A stretch of DNA of 18,196 nucleotides from an uncultured Actinomyces sp. Lineage in GTDB: Bacteria > Actinomycetota > Actinomycetes > Actinomycetales > Actinomycetaceae. The notes below the pieces were generated by a model. The model worked only from the letters and a program-made list of their open reading frames with translations. It searched no databases and was not told where the DNA came from. The position numbers and the translations under genes are program-made. Where the stretch lies: assembly GCA_900541895.1 (NCBI GenBank), contig UWSI01000032.1:1-18196 (forward strand), read 5' to 3'. Shown one piece after another: positions 1 to 7,139 of the stretch; position 1 is the stretch's first letter, and each line of letters begins with the position of its first letter.

Positions 1-21
1 CCGTTTATCACTCACGCATTT

Positions 22-570
22 TCAGTACTCGTTAAGAAGATCATCCAGCTCTGTCAGCTCGTCAGCACTGAGTTCTTCATCAGACTCATGACCACTGTCG
101 ACCTCACTTGAGCGCCGAGACCATGAAGGAGACTCGATATCTTGACGTATTGCATCAAGAATCGCATTCACAAAACCTGCGGATTCTTCCGTTGAAATCG
201 ACTTAACAATCGAAATCGCTTCATCGATCGCAATAACGGGAGGAACCTCTTCAGAGTTAGACAGCATTTCCCAAACCGCGACCCGCAGGACTGCACGATC
301 AACTGCAGGAATACGATCAAGGCCCGTACGAGCATGAGTATCAATCAAACGATCAATCCGATAGAGCTCGTCAGCAACGCCTTCGATCATACGAATCGAA
401 TAATCCGGCAGTGGTGTCAGTGCTGCTGTAATGACCTTGCGTTCACGAAGGAGATCACGCAAGACACTAGCATTACGACCCATGCCGCGCTGGTCTGCCT
501 CGTAGACGACATCAGCGGCACGCTTACGTGCCTTGGTACGAGAAGTGAACTGATGATGTTTGTGAGACAT
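22..570 (-). CDS. nusB: Transcription antitermination factor NusB
   Basis: NusB (182 aa) binds boxA RNA together with ribosomal protein S10 and promotes processive transcription of rRNA operons. The sequence shows the basic N-terminal helix with RKRAADVVYEAD, the central LDRIPAVDRAVLRVAVWEML helix typical of the all-alpha fold, and the conserved VIAIDEAI...FVNAILDAI region. The last 30 or so residues (SGHESDEELSADELTELDDL) are an acidic extension beyond the usual core, which makes it somewhat longer than the common 140-160 aa. It starts 2 bases after the efp stop with no clear ribosome binding site of its own, so translational coupling to efp is likely. The efp-nusB order is common in Actinobacteria. 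Identification is firm; the role of the acidic tail is unknown. Confidence 0.95.
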   Translation of the reverse strand: MSHKHHQFTSRTKARKRAADVVYEADQRGMGRNASVLRDLLRERKVITAALTPLPDYSIRMIEGVADELYRIDRLIDTHARTGLDRIPAVDRAVLRVAVWEMLSNSEEVPPVIAIDEAISIVKSISTEESAGFVNAILDAIRQDIESPSWSRRSSEVDSGHESDEELSADELTELDDLLNEY

Positions 571-572
571 TA

Positions 573-1136
573 TCAGTCAGTCACACGTCCGGAGTAGGAA
601 CCATCGCGGATGTCAACCTTCACGCGGGTGCCCTCTTCCATGAACAGCGGAACCTGGATCTCGTAACCAGTTTCGAGCGTGGCAGGCTTCGTACCAGCCG
701 AAGAACGGTCACCCTGCAAACCGGGTTCGGTGTGTGCAATCGTCAAAATCACCGTGGCAGGAAGTTCAATGAAGAGGACCTGACCATCGTGCTGAGAAAC
801 AATCACATCCTGATTCTCAACCATGAAATGAGCAGCGTCGCCAACAACTTCTGCGGGGACATTGATCTGCTCGTAGGTAGAGGAATCCATGAAGACGTAG
901 TCGGTACCATCTTGGTAGAGGTAGGTCATATCACGACGGTCAACCGTCGCGGTCTCGATCTTCATGCCCGCATTGAAAGTGCGGTCAACGATCTTGCCAG
1001 ACAGGACATTCTTGATCTTAGTGCGAACGAAAGCGGGGCCCTTACCCGGCTTAACGTGCTGGAACTCAACAACCTGCCAGAGCTGGCCGTCGATCACCAT
1101 GACGGTGCCGTTCTTCAGATCATTTGTCGTTGCCAC
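573..1136 (-). CDS. efp: Translation elongation factor P
   Basis: EF-P (187 aa, full family length) binds between the ribosomal P and E sites and relieves stalling at consecutive prolines. The three OB/KOW-like domains are visible: the N-terminal domain carries the tip loop KPGKGPAF with Lys32, the middle domain includes the RTFNAGMKIETA region, and the C-terminal domain carries HTEPGLQGDRSSAGTKPATL. The PGKGPA loop is the actinobacterial type, which has been described as working without lysine modification; I see no modification gene here. The start is GTG at 1136, supported by GGGAGG eight bases upstream (around 1145-1150). It follows the shikimate-kinase-like gene by 27 bases and is followed by nusB after 2 bases, so it is probably read from the long upstream gene chain. 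Confidence 0.97.
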   Translation of the reverse strand: MATTNDLKNGTVMVIDGQLWQVVEFQHVKPGKGPAFVRTKIKNVLSGKIVDRTFNAGMKIETATVDRRDMTYLYQDGTDYVFMDSSTYEQINVPAEVVGDAAHFMVENQDVIVSQHDGQVLFIELPATVILTIAHTEPGLQGDRSSAGTKPATLETGYEIQVPLFMEEGTRVKVDIRDGSYSGRVTD

Positions 1137-1163
1137 TATAAAATCCTCCCAAATCGGGTGAGC

Positions 1164-1700
1164 TTAAACCGTGGCTATCTTACACGCCGTAATGATGGTA
1201 TCCGCTACCTCACGCGCCGTATTTTCGCCAGTATCACATGAAAAAGTGGCCAGATCTTGATAAGTGCGATCCAATTGCCGACTCATCGCAGCAAATAACG
1301 CTCTTGGCATCCCCAATCCAACAGAACGCGGAGCATTGAGTCCCACGCGACGCGCAGCCTCATCGATGGAAGTCTTTAAAAGGACAACTGACGTCCCTTC
1401 ATCAACCAGCTGCGAAAGCTTCGAAAGAATCCGAGAACTATTAACCTGCGAGGGGGACAATACAGCAACATCGCAGTCACTGGACAAAAGCTGGAATCCA
1501 ACGTTCTCTAGCGCCTCTTGCAAAGGAAAATGCTCATCCAAAACTAATTCATCAAACGATCGCGAATATGAGGAAGCAAGAAGTTCTTGATCTTCTTGCA
1601 CTCTTAAGCCACATCTCTTTGCAATTTCCCGTGCAACGCAAGTTTTTCCGCTTCCAGAAGTCCCAACAAGAACCAAAGTAGGATGCTCACGCGCATTCAC
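1164..1700 (-). CDS. Shikimate-kinase-like P-loop protein, probable non-shikimate paralogue
   Basis: A 178-aa protein with a clean Walker A motif (GTSGSGKT, residues 13-20) and the length and helix pattern of shikimate kinase, including a final TYQDLA...TGENTAREVADTII segment like the end of AroK. The shikimate-binding signature is missing: where the true AroK at 2748-3278 has DSD, FRxxE, GGG and DRPLL, this protein has EDQELL, FPLQEA, LSPSQV and APRSVG. It can plausibly bind a nucleotide but probably does not phosphorylate shikimate. The GTG at 1700 overlaps the aroB stop by four bases (GTGA) and is preferred over an ATG at 1727 inside aroB. In mycobacteria this slot between aroB and efp holds aroQ and pepQ, so the gene is a lineage-specific substitute. 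A degenerate AroK paralogue or another small-molecule kinase are the alternatives. Confidence 0.8.
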   Translation of the reverse strand: MNAREHPTLVLVGTSGSGKTCVAREIAKRCGLRVQEDQELLASSYSRSFDELVLDEHFPLQEALENVGFQLLSSDCDVAVLSPSQVNSSRILSKLSQLVDEGTSVVLLKTSIDEAARRVGLNAPRSVGLGMPRALFAAMSRQLDRTYQDLATFSCDTGENTAREVADTIITACKIATV

Positions 1701-2770
1701 TGTCGCATTCCCATCGACACAGCGCAATCAATAACTTCCTGTGGGCTAACCTTCACCGTAACAGGATGGTTCACTCCATCTAGAAGAACGAAGCGCAAAA
1801 CTCCGGCACGCACCTTCTTATCCGAAAGCATCACCTCAAGCAATGCATCGATCGACGCCCCTCCATAGAAGGTTGGAAGACCAAGGGCAGAGAAATCCTC
1901 AACATGACGCTGAACCTCGGCTTCACTCAGCATCCCTCGACGCCATGCAAGATGGGCTGCAAACACACAACCGATAGCCACTGCCTCACCGTGGCGATAG
2001 TGGAAGTTCTCAATCTTTTCGATCGCATGCGCCAGCGTATGCCCATAGTTTAAGAATTCACGGGGACCGCTCTCATGAAGATCAGCACCTACTACTCGAG
2101 CTTTAACGGCAATGGATCGTTCTATGAGTTCAGTGATCTCCTCAGAACGCGGATCAAAAACCGCCTCGGGATTACTTTCGACGATCGAGAGAATCTCGGG
2201 ATCTGAAATAAAACCGCATTTAACAACCTCTCCAAGCCCCGCGCGATAGTCATCATGGTTCAAAGTTTCAAGGCGATCGAGATCGACAACAACGCGTCGC
2301 GGAGAATGGAAGGCGCCAACCAGGTTCTTACCCACGGGGGTATTGATACCGGTCTTGCCTCCAACCGAGGCATCAACCATCCCAAGCAAGGTGGTGGGCA
2401 CTGCAATGAAATCAATGCCACGCAGCCACGAAGCGGCAAGGAACCCCCCAACATCTGTTGTAGCTCCCCCACCAATGGCAATCACTGCATCTGCGCGGCC
2501 GAGTCTCAATCTTCCGGCGTAATCCCACAGGGAAGTCATAACCTCAATGGTTTTCGCTTCTTCCCCATCTGGAAGAATCTGTGTAGAAACCTCGTAACCT
2601 AAGCCTTCAAGCTGAGAGGCACATTCACGAGCGTAGTTACTCACGTGTGGTGCACACACAATGAGAAGCTTTGTCGTAGTCTCGCGTAAGACCTGCTGAA
2701 GGACCTCCTTCGAAAGATCCCTTCCGATAACGACGTCGTAGGGAATATCAACGTTGACTGGAATCGTCAT
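1697..2770 (-). CDS. aroB: 3-dehydroquinate synthase
   Basis: AroB (357 aa from this start) converts DAHP to 3-dehydroquinate, the second shikimate-pathway step, using NAD and a divalent metal. Diagnostic motifs are in order: PDGEEAKT, the NAD-binding GGGATTDVGGFLAASW, the PTTLLGMVDASVGGKTGIN active-site stretch, NLVGAFHSP, GLGEVVKCGFI with a metal-binding Glu, NYGHTLAHAIE with a metal-binding His, and HGEAVAIG with another. The reading frame extends upstream to 2815, but the protein homology starts at MTIPVNVDIPYDVV. An ATG at 2776 (adding Met-Gly) is equally possible. Either start lies inside the end of aroK, an overlap of 23-29 bases, suggesting coupled translation. All key residues are present. 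Confidence 0.96.
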   Translation of the reverse strand: MTIPVNVDIPYDVVIGRDLSKEVLQQVLRETTTKLLIVCAPHVSNYARECASQLEGLGYEVSTQILPDGEEAKTIEVMTSLWDYAGRLRLGRADAVIAIGGGATTDVGGFLAASWLRGIDFIAVPTTLLGMVDASVGGKTGINTPVGKNLVGAFHSPRRVVVDLDRLETLNHDDYRAGLGEVVKCGFISDPEILSIVESNPEAVFDPRSEEITELIERSIAVKARVVGADLHESGPREFLNYGHTLAHAIEKIENFHYRHGEAVAIGCVFAAHLAWRRGMLSEAEVQRHVEDFSALGLPTFYGGASIDALLEVMLSDKKVRAGVLRFVLLDGVNHPVTVKVSPQEVIDCAVSMGMRQ

Positions 2771-3278
2771 GCCCATCGTCTTCACCAACCTCTCGAAGAA
2801 TTTGCTCAACAACATGAATAACAGGTTCAGAACTGGTTTGAACCTCTAGCGAGGCAACCTCCGAAAAATATTCCTTACGTGCTTCCCACAGCTCCTCGAG
2901 ACGCGCTTGTGCATCTCCCGCGAGCAGAGGGCGATCCGAACCCTGCGATCGGCGAAGTAATTCAGGGAGCTCTGCCTTGATATAGACCACAAAGCGGTCG
3001 CGCAGGCGTTCACGGGTCACTTTTCGAGTGAGCGCTCCCCCACCTAAGGAGAGAACCCCCGGATATGCCAGAGCTTGCTGAATAACTTCTTCTTCGAGCT
3101 GTCGGAAGTAATCCTCACCATCGGTTGAGAAGATCTCCGAAATTTTACGGCCGGTAGATTCCTCGATCATGGCATCTGAATCACGATGTTCAAGCCCCAG
3201 AGCCACGGCAAGTTCCCGTCCTACTCTGCTCTTTCCGCTAGCAGGCATGCCGACAAGAACGATCTGCTTTCTGGTCAC
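2748..3278 (-). CDS. aroK: Shikimate kinase
   Basis: AroK (176 aa) phosphorylates shikimate at the 3-hydroxyl with ATP. The Walker A is GMPASGKS (residues 10-17). Shikimate-binding residues are all visible: Asp35 in HRDSD, Arg59 in EDYFRQLE, the GGG triplet at 79-81, Arg116 in DRPLL of the LID, and Arg134 in WEARKEYFSEVA. The C-terminus is a short acidic tail (EVGEDDGHDDSSQR) that overlaps the aroB start. Its ATG overlaps the aroC stop by four bases (ATGA), so aroC, aroK and aroB are translationally linked. This copy is intact, unlike the shikimate-kinase-like gene downstream of aroB. Confidence 0.97.
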   Translation of the reverse strand: MTRKQIVLVGMPASGKSRVGRELAVALGLEHRDSDAMIEESTGRKISEIFSTDGEDYFRQLEEEVIQQALAYPGVLSLGGGALTRKVTRERLRDRFVVYIKAELPELLRRSQGSDRPLLAGDAQARLEELWEARKEYFSEVASLEVQTSSEPVIHVVEQILREVGEDDGHDDSSQR

Positions 3279-4495
3279 TGCACATTCCCCAGGCGTTCAT
3301 CAATACGAGAGAGATAGGCAGAGAGATTACGCGCGCACTCTGAAAGGGAGTACCCTCCGGCATGGTCAGCTATCGCGCGCGCAAGAACCAAGGCGACCTC
3401 GGCCTCGGCAATAACAGCGCCGGGAACTACCTGGCAGGTATCAGAGCGCTGGTGGAGTGCTCGAGCTTCCTCTCCATTGGCCAGATCAATCGTTTTCAAC
3501 GCATGAGGAACCGTTGAGATTGGCTTGAAAGCAGCACGAACGACGATCGGCTGGCCATTGGATGTCCCGCCTTCGATACCACCGGCATGGTTGGAGCTAC
3601 GTTGAACGCATCCGTGGACACGCTCAATCTCGTCATGCGCCTGTGAACCGCGAAGGCGCGACTGCGCAAAGCCATCACCGATTTCGACGCCCTTCACAGA
3701 CTGGATCGACATCAATGCTGCGGCTAATTGAGTGTCAAGCCGGCGATCCGCCTGGACATGCGTACCAATACCGATCGGAACGCCCCATGCAACAACCTCA
3801 ACAACACCGCCAACGGTATCTCCCAAGGAGCGTGTTTCCTCAACGCATTCGAGGAATCGCGCCTCATCCTGAGCATCTAGGCAGCGCATAGGCGAAGCGT
3901 TCAGTGCGGCCTCGTCTTCAGGGAGTGGAAGGGAGCGCGACTGTCCCTGAACAGGGCCAACGGCTACCACGTGGGAAACTAGCTGAATTCCAGCGAGTTG
4001 ACGAAGATAGGCCTCGGCGCAGGCACCAAGGGCAACCCGAGCTGCAGTTTCTCGCGCACTTGCCCGCTCAAGTACAGGACGAATTTCTGCGAGGTCGTAG
4101 GAAAGAACCCCGGGCAGATCTGCATGACCCGGGCGTGGCTTCGTCAGGGGCTTATTACGCGCAACCTCACGTTCGTCCCCCTTGCCAGCGTCGATCAATA
4201 GATCTTCACGCGTGACAGGGTCAGCGGACATGACCTTTTCCCACTTAGGCCACTCGCTATTCGCAATCTCAATGACAATAGGAGCACCGGTGGTCCTACC
4301 ATGACGTACTCCGCCGAGGATCCGGACCTCGTCGGCCTCAAACTTTTGGCGGGCACCGCGACCGGCTCCTAAGCGCCGACGCGCAAGGGCATCGCGAATA
4401 GTCTGGGTCGTAAGCTCGATACCCGAAGGAAGGCCCTCAAGGGTAGCAACCAACGCAGGACCGTGTGATTCACCAGCAGTAAGCCATCTGAGCAT
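3275..4495 (-). CDS. aroC: Chorismate synthase
   Basis: AroC (406 aa) performs the 1,4-elimination of phosphate from EPSP to give chorismate, using reduced FMN. The start MLRWLTAGESHGPAL is the standard family N-terminus. Other signatures follow: RRLGAGRGARQKFEADEV, KPLTKPRPGHADLPG, ERASARETAARVALGA, the FMN/EPSP region HAGGIEGGTSNGQPI, and RSDTCQVVPGAVIAEAEVAL. The length is typical of the actinobacterial monofunctional enzyme, with no flavin-reductase domain. It begins 47 bases after the FKBP-like gene, the widest gap in the minus-strand chain, with only a weak GAGAG upstream. I see no terminator hairpin in that gap, so read-through from the Pup genes is possible, although an internal promoter in the FKBP-like gene cannot be excluded. 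Confidence 0.97.
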   Translation of the reverse strand: MLRWLTAGESHGPALVATLEGLPSGIELTTQTIRDALARRRLGAGRGARQKFEADEVRILGGVRHGRTTGAPIVIEIANSEWPKWEKVMSADPVTREDLLIDAGKGDEREVARNKPLTKPRPGHADLPGVLSYDLAEIRPVLERASARETAARVALGACAEAYLRQLAGIQLVSHVVAVGPVQGQSRSLPLPEDEAALNASPMRCLDAQDEARFLECVEETRSLGDTVGGVVEVVAWGVPIGIGTHVQADRRLDTQLAAALMSIQSVKGVEIGDGFAQSRLRGSQAHDEIERVHGCVQRSSNHAGGIEGGTSNGQPIVVRAAFKPISTVPHALKTIDLANGEEARALHQRSDTCQVVPGAVIAEAEVALVLARAIADHAGGYSLSECARNLSAYLSRIDERLGNVQ

Positions 4496-4542
4496 ATTTG
4501 TAGTCTCTCATAACCAGCGCGAGCGCTTCGAAAGCAACCACA

Positions 4543-5553
4543 TTATGAGGTTGGGGTGGTTGCCAAAATATCAATGATGATGCACAAGGTATCGTCGCCG
4601 GTCGCCTGATCAGGAGGCAAAGTAATCGCGAGCCGAGAACCAACTTTCTGATCAATAAGAAGTGGGCGAAGACCAGGCATGAGCTCACTGAGTCGAACCC
4701 GCTCTGGCACGCCAGTACGCCATGTCGATTGCCGCTCGATTCCATCAGTCCACCCACTGACAAAGTACTGAACGACAATGTCGTCATCGGAACGTACCTG
4801 AGCACCGGCCCCCGTAAGAAGCGGCTGCGTTGTCGGGCCCGTGGGAAGTTGGTCCCCGTGTTTAATGACGGGGCCCTCATCCCGCATTGTCACTTCAAGT
4901 GGTCCAGAGCCGCTAGCTTGGGCAGATGCCTGCCCCGAGGCCAAAGTGGGGAGAATATCAATGACGACAATTTCGCCTTTGGTTGTGCGGGCAGTCGGCG
5001 TGGGAGATGCTGTGCTATCGGAGACCGAGGGAAGTGGACGTGCAACGAGCAGGCGACTTCCTTCGGCTCGCCCATTGACTTCGTGTGCCATATCAGCACC
5101 GAGGGAGTCATCGTCGGCACGTCCGACGATGAGACGCGGGCGTCCGTTAGGCGACAGAATCTCACCCGTGGTTGAGTCAAATACTGTTACTGAGAGTAGG
5201 ACCGGTGTTCCTGCTGTAATAGCGCGGCCCTCTCCCTGCGACAAAATCTGGTGTTTTGTACTGACAATTTGAAGGGGCCGGCTCAGTTTAAGTGTCGGCG
5301 TTGCACCGACACGTCCAGAAACCTCGACTGCGCTCAATACCGAACGAGGCGACTGCCCCTCCGAGGATTCCTCTGAAGAAGGGCGCAGAAACCAGATACA
5401 TCCAAGAATAAGCGCGCAGATCAGGATCAATACAGAAAAGGCAATAAGAATCCGACGGCCTGTGCGGCGCAAAGGTTTTCTTGCCTGCCCCGTTTCTTCT
5501 CCGTGTTCCTGAGCGACTGGATGGAGCCGCGAAGAAAGGTGTTTTCCACTCAT
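4543..5553 (-). CDS. Membrane-anchored tandem FKBP-like protein
   Basis: A 336-aa protein with a charged N-terminal tail (1-34), one hydrophobic helix (about 35-56) and an outward-facing region rich in Ser/Thr/Pro linkers. Two FKBP-like modules can be traced. Module 1 (about 95-200) is divergent, with TAGTPVLLSVTVFD and KGEIVVIDIL at its ends. Module 2 (about 245-330) follows the FKBP pattern from GAGAQVRSDDDIVVQYFVSG to RLAITLPPDQATGDDTLC. The FKBP12 catalytic-pocket residues (Phe36, Asp37, Trp59, Tyr82) seem replaced, so prolyl isomerase activity is doubtful. Cys52 sits in a LILGC context, but the following IWFL favours a signal anchor over a lipoprotein. The ATG overlaps the pafA stop (ATGA). 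FKBP genes beside pafA are recurrent in Actinobacteria. The function is unproven. Confidence 0.85.
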   Translation of the reverse strand: MSGKHLSSRLHPVAQEHGEETGQARKPLRRTGRRILIAFSVLILICALILGCIWFLRPSSEESSEGQSPRSVLSAVEVSGRVGATPTLKLSRPLQIVSTKHQILSQGEGRAITAGTPVLLSVTVFDSTTGEILSPNGRPRLIVGRADDDSLGADMAHEVNGRAEGSRLLVARPLPSVSDSTASPTPTARTTKGEIVVIDILPTLASGQASAQASGSGPLEVTMRDEGPVIKHGDQLPTGPTTQPLLTGAGAQVRSDDDIVVQYFVSGWTDGIERQSTWRTGVPERVRLSELMPGLRPLLIDQKVGSRLAITLPPDQATGDDTLCIIIDILATTPTS

Positions 5554-6950
5554 GCAGGGAAAACCTCGTGTGGTGAACCAAGGCCAGTGATAAATTCATC
5601 GACCGCCAAAGACGATGTCGCAAATGGATCATTCATCAGAACATAGCGATTCGGATCATCAATCCGTGACGCACGAACCCAATCGAGAGCAAGTTCAACG
5701 CCAGCTTCCTCAGCAGCATTGATCACCTTCGAGCGAAGGTGGGCGCGCGTTGTCTGAGGAGCGCTCACGCATGCATTGCTGACCTGTTCATCCGTGGTCA
5801 TGCGGCGCATTGCTCCTGCACGTTCCAAGCCCTGTCGCAAACCTTGAGGACCGATGTCATGGTACGAGAGCAAAAGACGTGCAACACGGGGATCATCAAG
5901 CGTAGTTTGCTTCCGTTTGAGGTACTCGCGGATCAAACGGTACTTAATTGCGAAATCGAGTTCATGATCAATCCCCGACCAGTCTTGGCTGCGGAGCGCA
6001 TGAATCCCCCGTTGCCACAGATCGACAATCCCGCGAGTTGTAGGTTCTAGCGAGTTCGACGAGGGATCGATCTTTAACACGTCGATGACACGCTGCAGAA
6101 TGCGCTCTTGGATCTCGACAGCACTTAAATCTGGCCCGCCGACCATAGCGATCTTGGTCTGTCCAGAAAGATCATGATTGATCTGACGAATTGCCATCAT
6201 CGGGTCAGTAAGCTCGAGATCTTTAAGGTCCATGCCCTCCTCAACGGCATCGAGAACCAAAGCGGTCATGCCGACCTTGAGGAAAGTGGTTGCCTCACAA
6301 ACATTCGTGTCTCCGCTGATTACATGTAGACGCCGATACTGACCAGCATCAGCCAGTGGCTCATCGCGGGTGTTAATAATCGGCCGTGTACGCGTTGTCG
6401 CAGAGGAGACTGCTTCCCAGATCTGTTCCGCTCGTTGGGAAAAGCAGTAATTAAGTTGGGCTCCCTGCCTACGTAGATGTCCTGCGCCGACAAGGATCAG
6501 GCGCGTGACAAAGAAGGCGACCAGTCCGTCCGCAATTTGTCGGAAATCTCGACGACGATGCAGAAGATAGTTTTCGTGGCAACCAAAACTATTGCCCTCT
6601 GAATCGACGTTATTTCGAAAAAGGTAAATTTCTTCGGGATCCGGCAGCCGGCTCAGCGAGCTACGCGCTGCATCATTGAGCTGATTCAGCAGCTCGTCAC
6701 CGCAACGATGCTGTGCGAGAAGGTCAAGAAGAGTGTCGCACTCTGCAGTTGCATATTCGGGGTGCGCTCCAACATCAAGATAGAGCCGCCCTCCGTTGCG
6801 CAGATACAGGTTGGGAGCACGGCCGCCTTGTGCGAAGGGCTCAAAAAGCAGGTGCGCAGCAGCATCGGCATCGTGAGTGGAACGAGCCCCAGAGCGTGTT
6901 GCGCAGGTTAGCCCGTACTCAGTTTCGATTCCGATGACCCGTCGCTTCAC
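5550..6950 (-). CDS. pafA: Pup--protein ligase PafA
   Basis: PafA (466 aa) uses ATP to activate the C-terminal Glu of Pup and joins it to substrate lysines through an isopeptide bond. It belongs to the carboxylate-amine ligase fold related to glutamine synthetase. Visible motifs are VIGIETEYGL with Glu9, NGGRLYLDVGAHPEYATAEC with the catalytic Asp near residue 59, NSFGCHENYL, RPIINTRDEPLAD, RRLHVISGDTN and PPQTTRAHLRSK in divergent form (APQTTRAHLR). The reading frame runs upstream to 7028 inside pup, but GTG at 6950 is preferred: GGGAGG lies eight bases before it and the product then begins exactly like known PafA proteins. This start lies one base after the pup stop. No prcB/prcA genes intervene, unlike in mycobacteria. 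Confidence 0.97.
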   Translation of the reverse strand: MKRRVIGIETEYGLTCATRSGARSTHDADAAAHLLFEPFAQGGRAPNLYLRNGGRLYLDVGAHPEYATAECDTLLDLLAQHRCGDELLNQLNDAARSSLSRLPDPEEIYLFRNNVDSEGNSFGCHENYLLHRRRDFRQIADGLVAFFVTRLILVGAGHLRRQGAQLNYCFSQRAEQIWEAVSSATTRTRPIINTRDEPLADAGQYRRLHVISGDTNVCEATTFLKVGMTALVLDAVEEGMDLKDLELTDPMMAIRQINHDLSGQTKIAMVGGPDLSAVEIQERILQRVIDVLKIDPSSNSLEPTTRGIVDLWQRGIHALRSQDWSGIDHELDFAIKYRLIREYLKRKQTTLDDPRVARLLLSYHDIGPQGLRQGLERAGAMRRMTTDEQVSNACVSAPQTTRAHLRSKVINAAEEAGVELALDWVRASRIDDPNRYVLMNDPFATSSLAVDEFITGLGSPHEVFPA

Positions 6951-6951
6951 C

Positions 6952-7137
6952 TCACTGTCCTCCCTTTTGGACGAAGCCCTGGACGAAAGACTCGGCATTC
7001 GTTTCAAGGACAGTATCAATCTGATCAAGAAGTTCGTCTAGAGAATCACTTTGGGACGAAGCCTGAGCTTGAACCTGACCCGCTGCGTCGTCCTCCTCAT
7101 GACCAGCGCCACCAGCGAACAATTGTGAAAGACTCAT
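6952..7137 (-). CDS. pup: Prokaryotic ubiquitin-like protein Pup
   Basis: Pup (61 aa) is the small, mostly disordered tag that PafA attaches to lysines. The sequence is acidic, has the helix-forming SLDELLDQIDTVLETNAESF segment that binds the ARC/Mpa coiled coil, and ends in FVQKGGQ. The terminal Gln means Dop must deamidate it to Glu before ligation, as in mycobacteria. It has no cysteine and starts MSLSQLFAGG. AGGAG five bases upstream of ATG at 7137 is its ribosome binding site. It starts 2 bases after the dop stop and ends 1 base before pafA, so tag, activator and ligase are made from the same message. Confidence 0.97.
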   Translation of the reverse strand: MSLSQLFAGGAGHEEDDAAGQVQAQASSQSDSLDELLDQIDTVLETNAESFVQGFVQKGGQ

Positions 7138-7139
7138 AT

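Noticed and set aside
1..21. Possible start of another gene downstream of nusB (an ATG at about 17-19 on the minus strand)
   Set aside because: That ATG meets an in-frame TGA after two codons and the window ends; nothing can be supported.
3562..4215. Plus-strand open frames opposite aroC
   Set aside because: They are rich in Arg/Pro/His/Gln with no recognisable domain and lie fully within a convincing aroC.
4496..4542. Small GCGC-containing inverted repeat in the gap before aroC
   Set aside because: Arms of only four to five bases, almost no loop and no T-tract; not a credible terminator.
4729..5272. Overlapping plus-strand open frames opposite the FKBP-like gene
   Set aside because: No domain, no ribosome binding site, and the minus-strand frame has a membrane anchor, FKBP modules and coupling to pafA.
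5395..5400. Possible lipobox (LILGC) in the FKBP-like protein
   Set aside because: Residues after the Cys (IWFL) are hydrophobic and continue the helix, so a signal anchor is more likely than lipidation.
6951..7028. Upstream extension of the pafA frame inside pup
   Set aside because: The GTG at 6950 has a good ribosome binding site and gives the canonical PafA N-terminus with Glu9.
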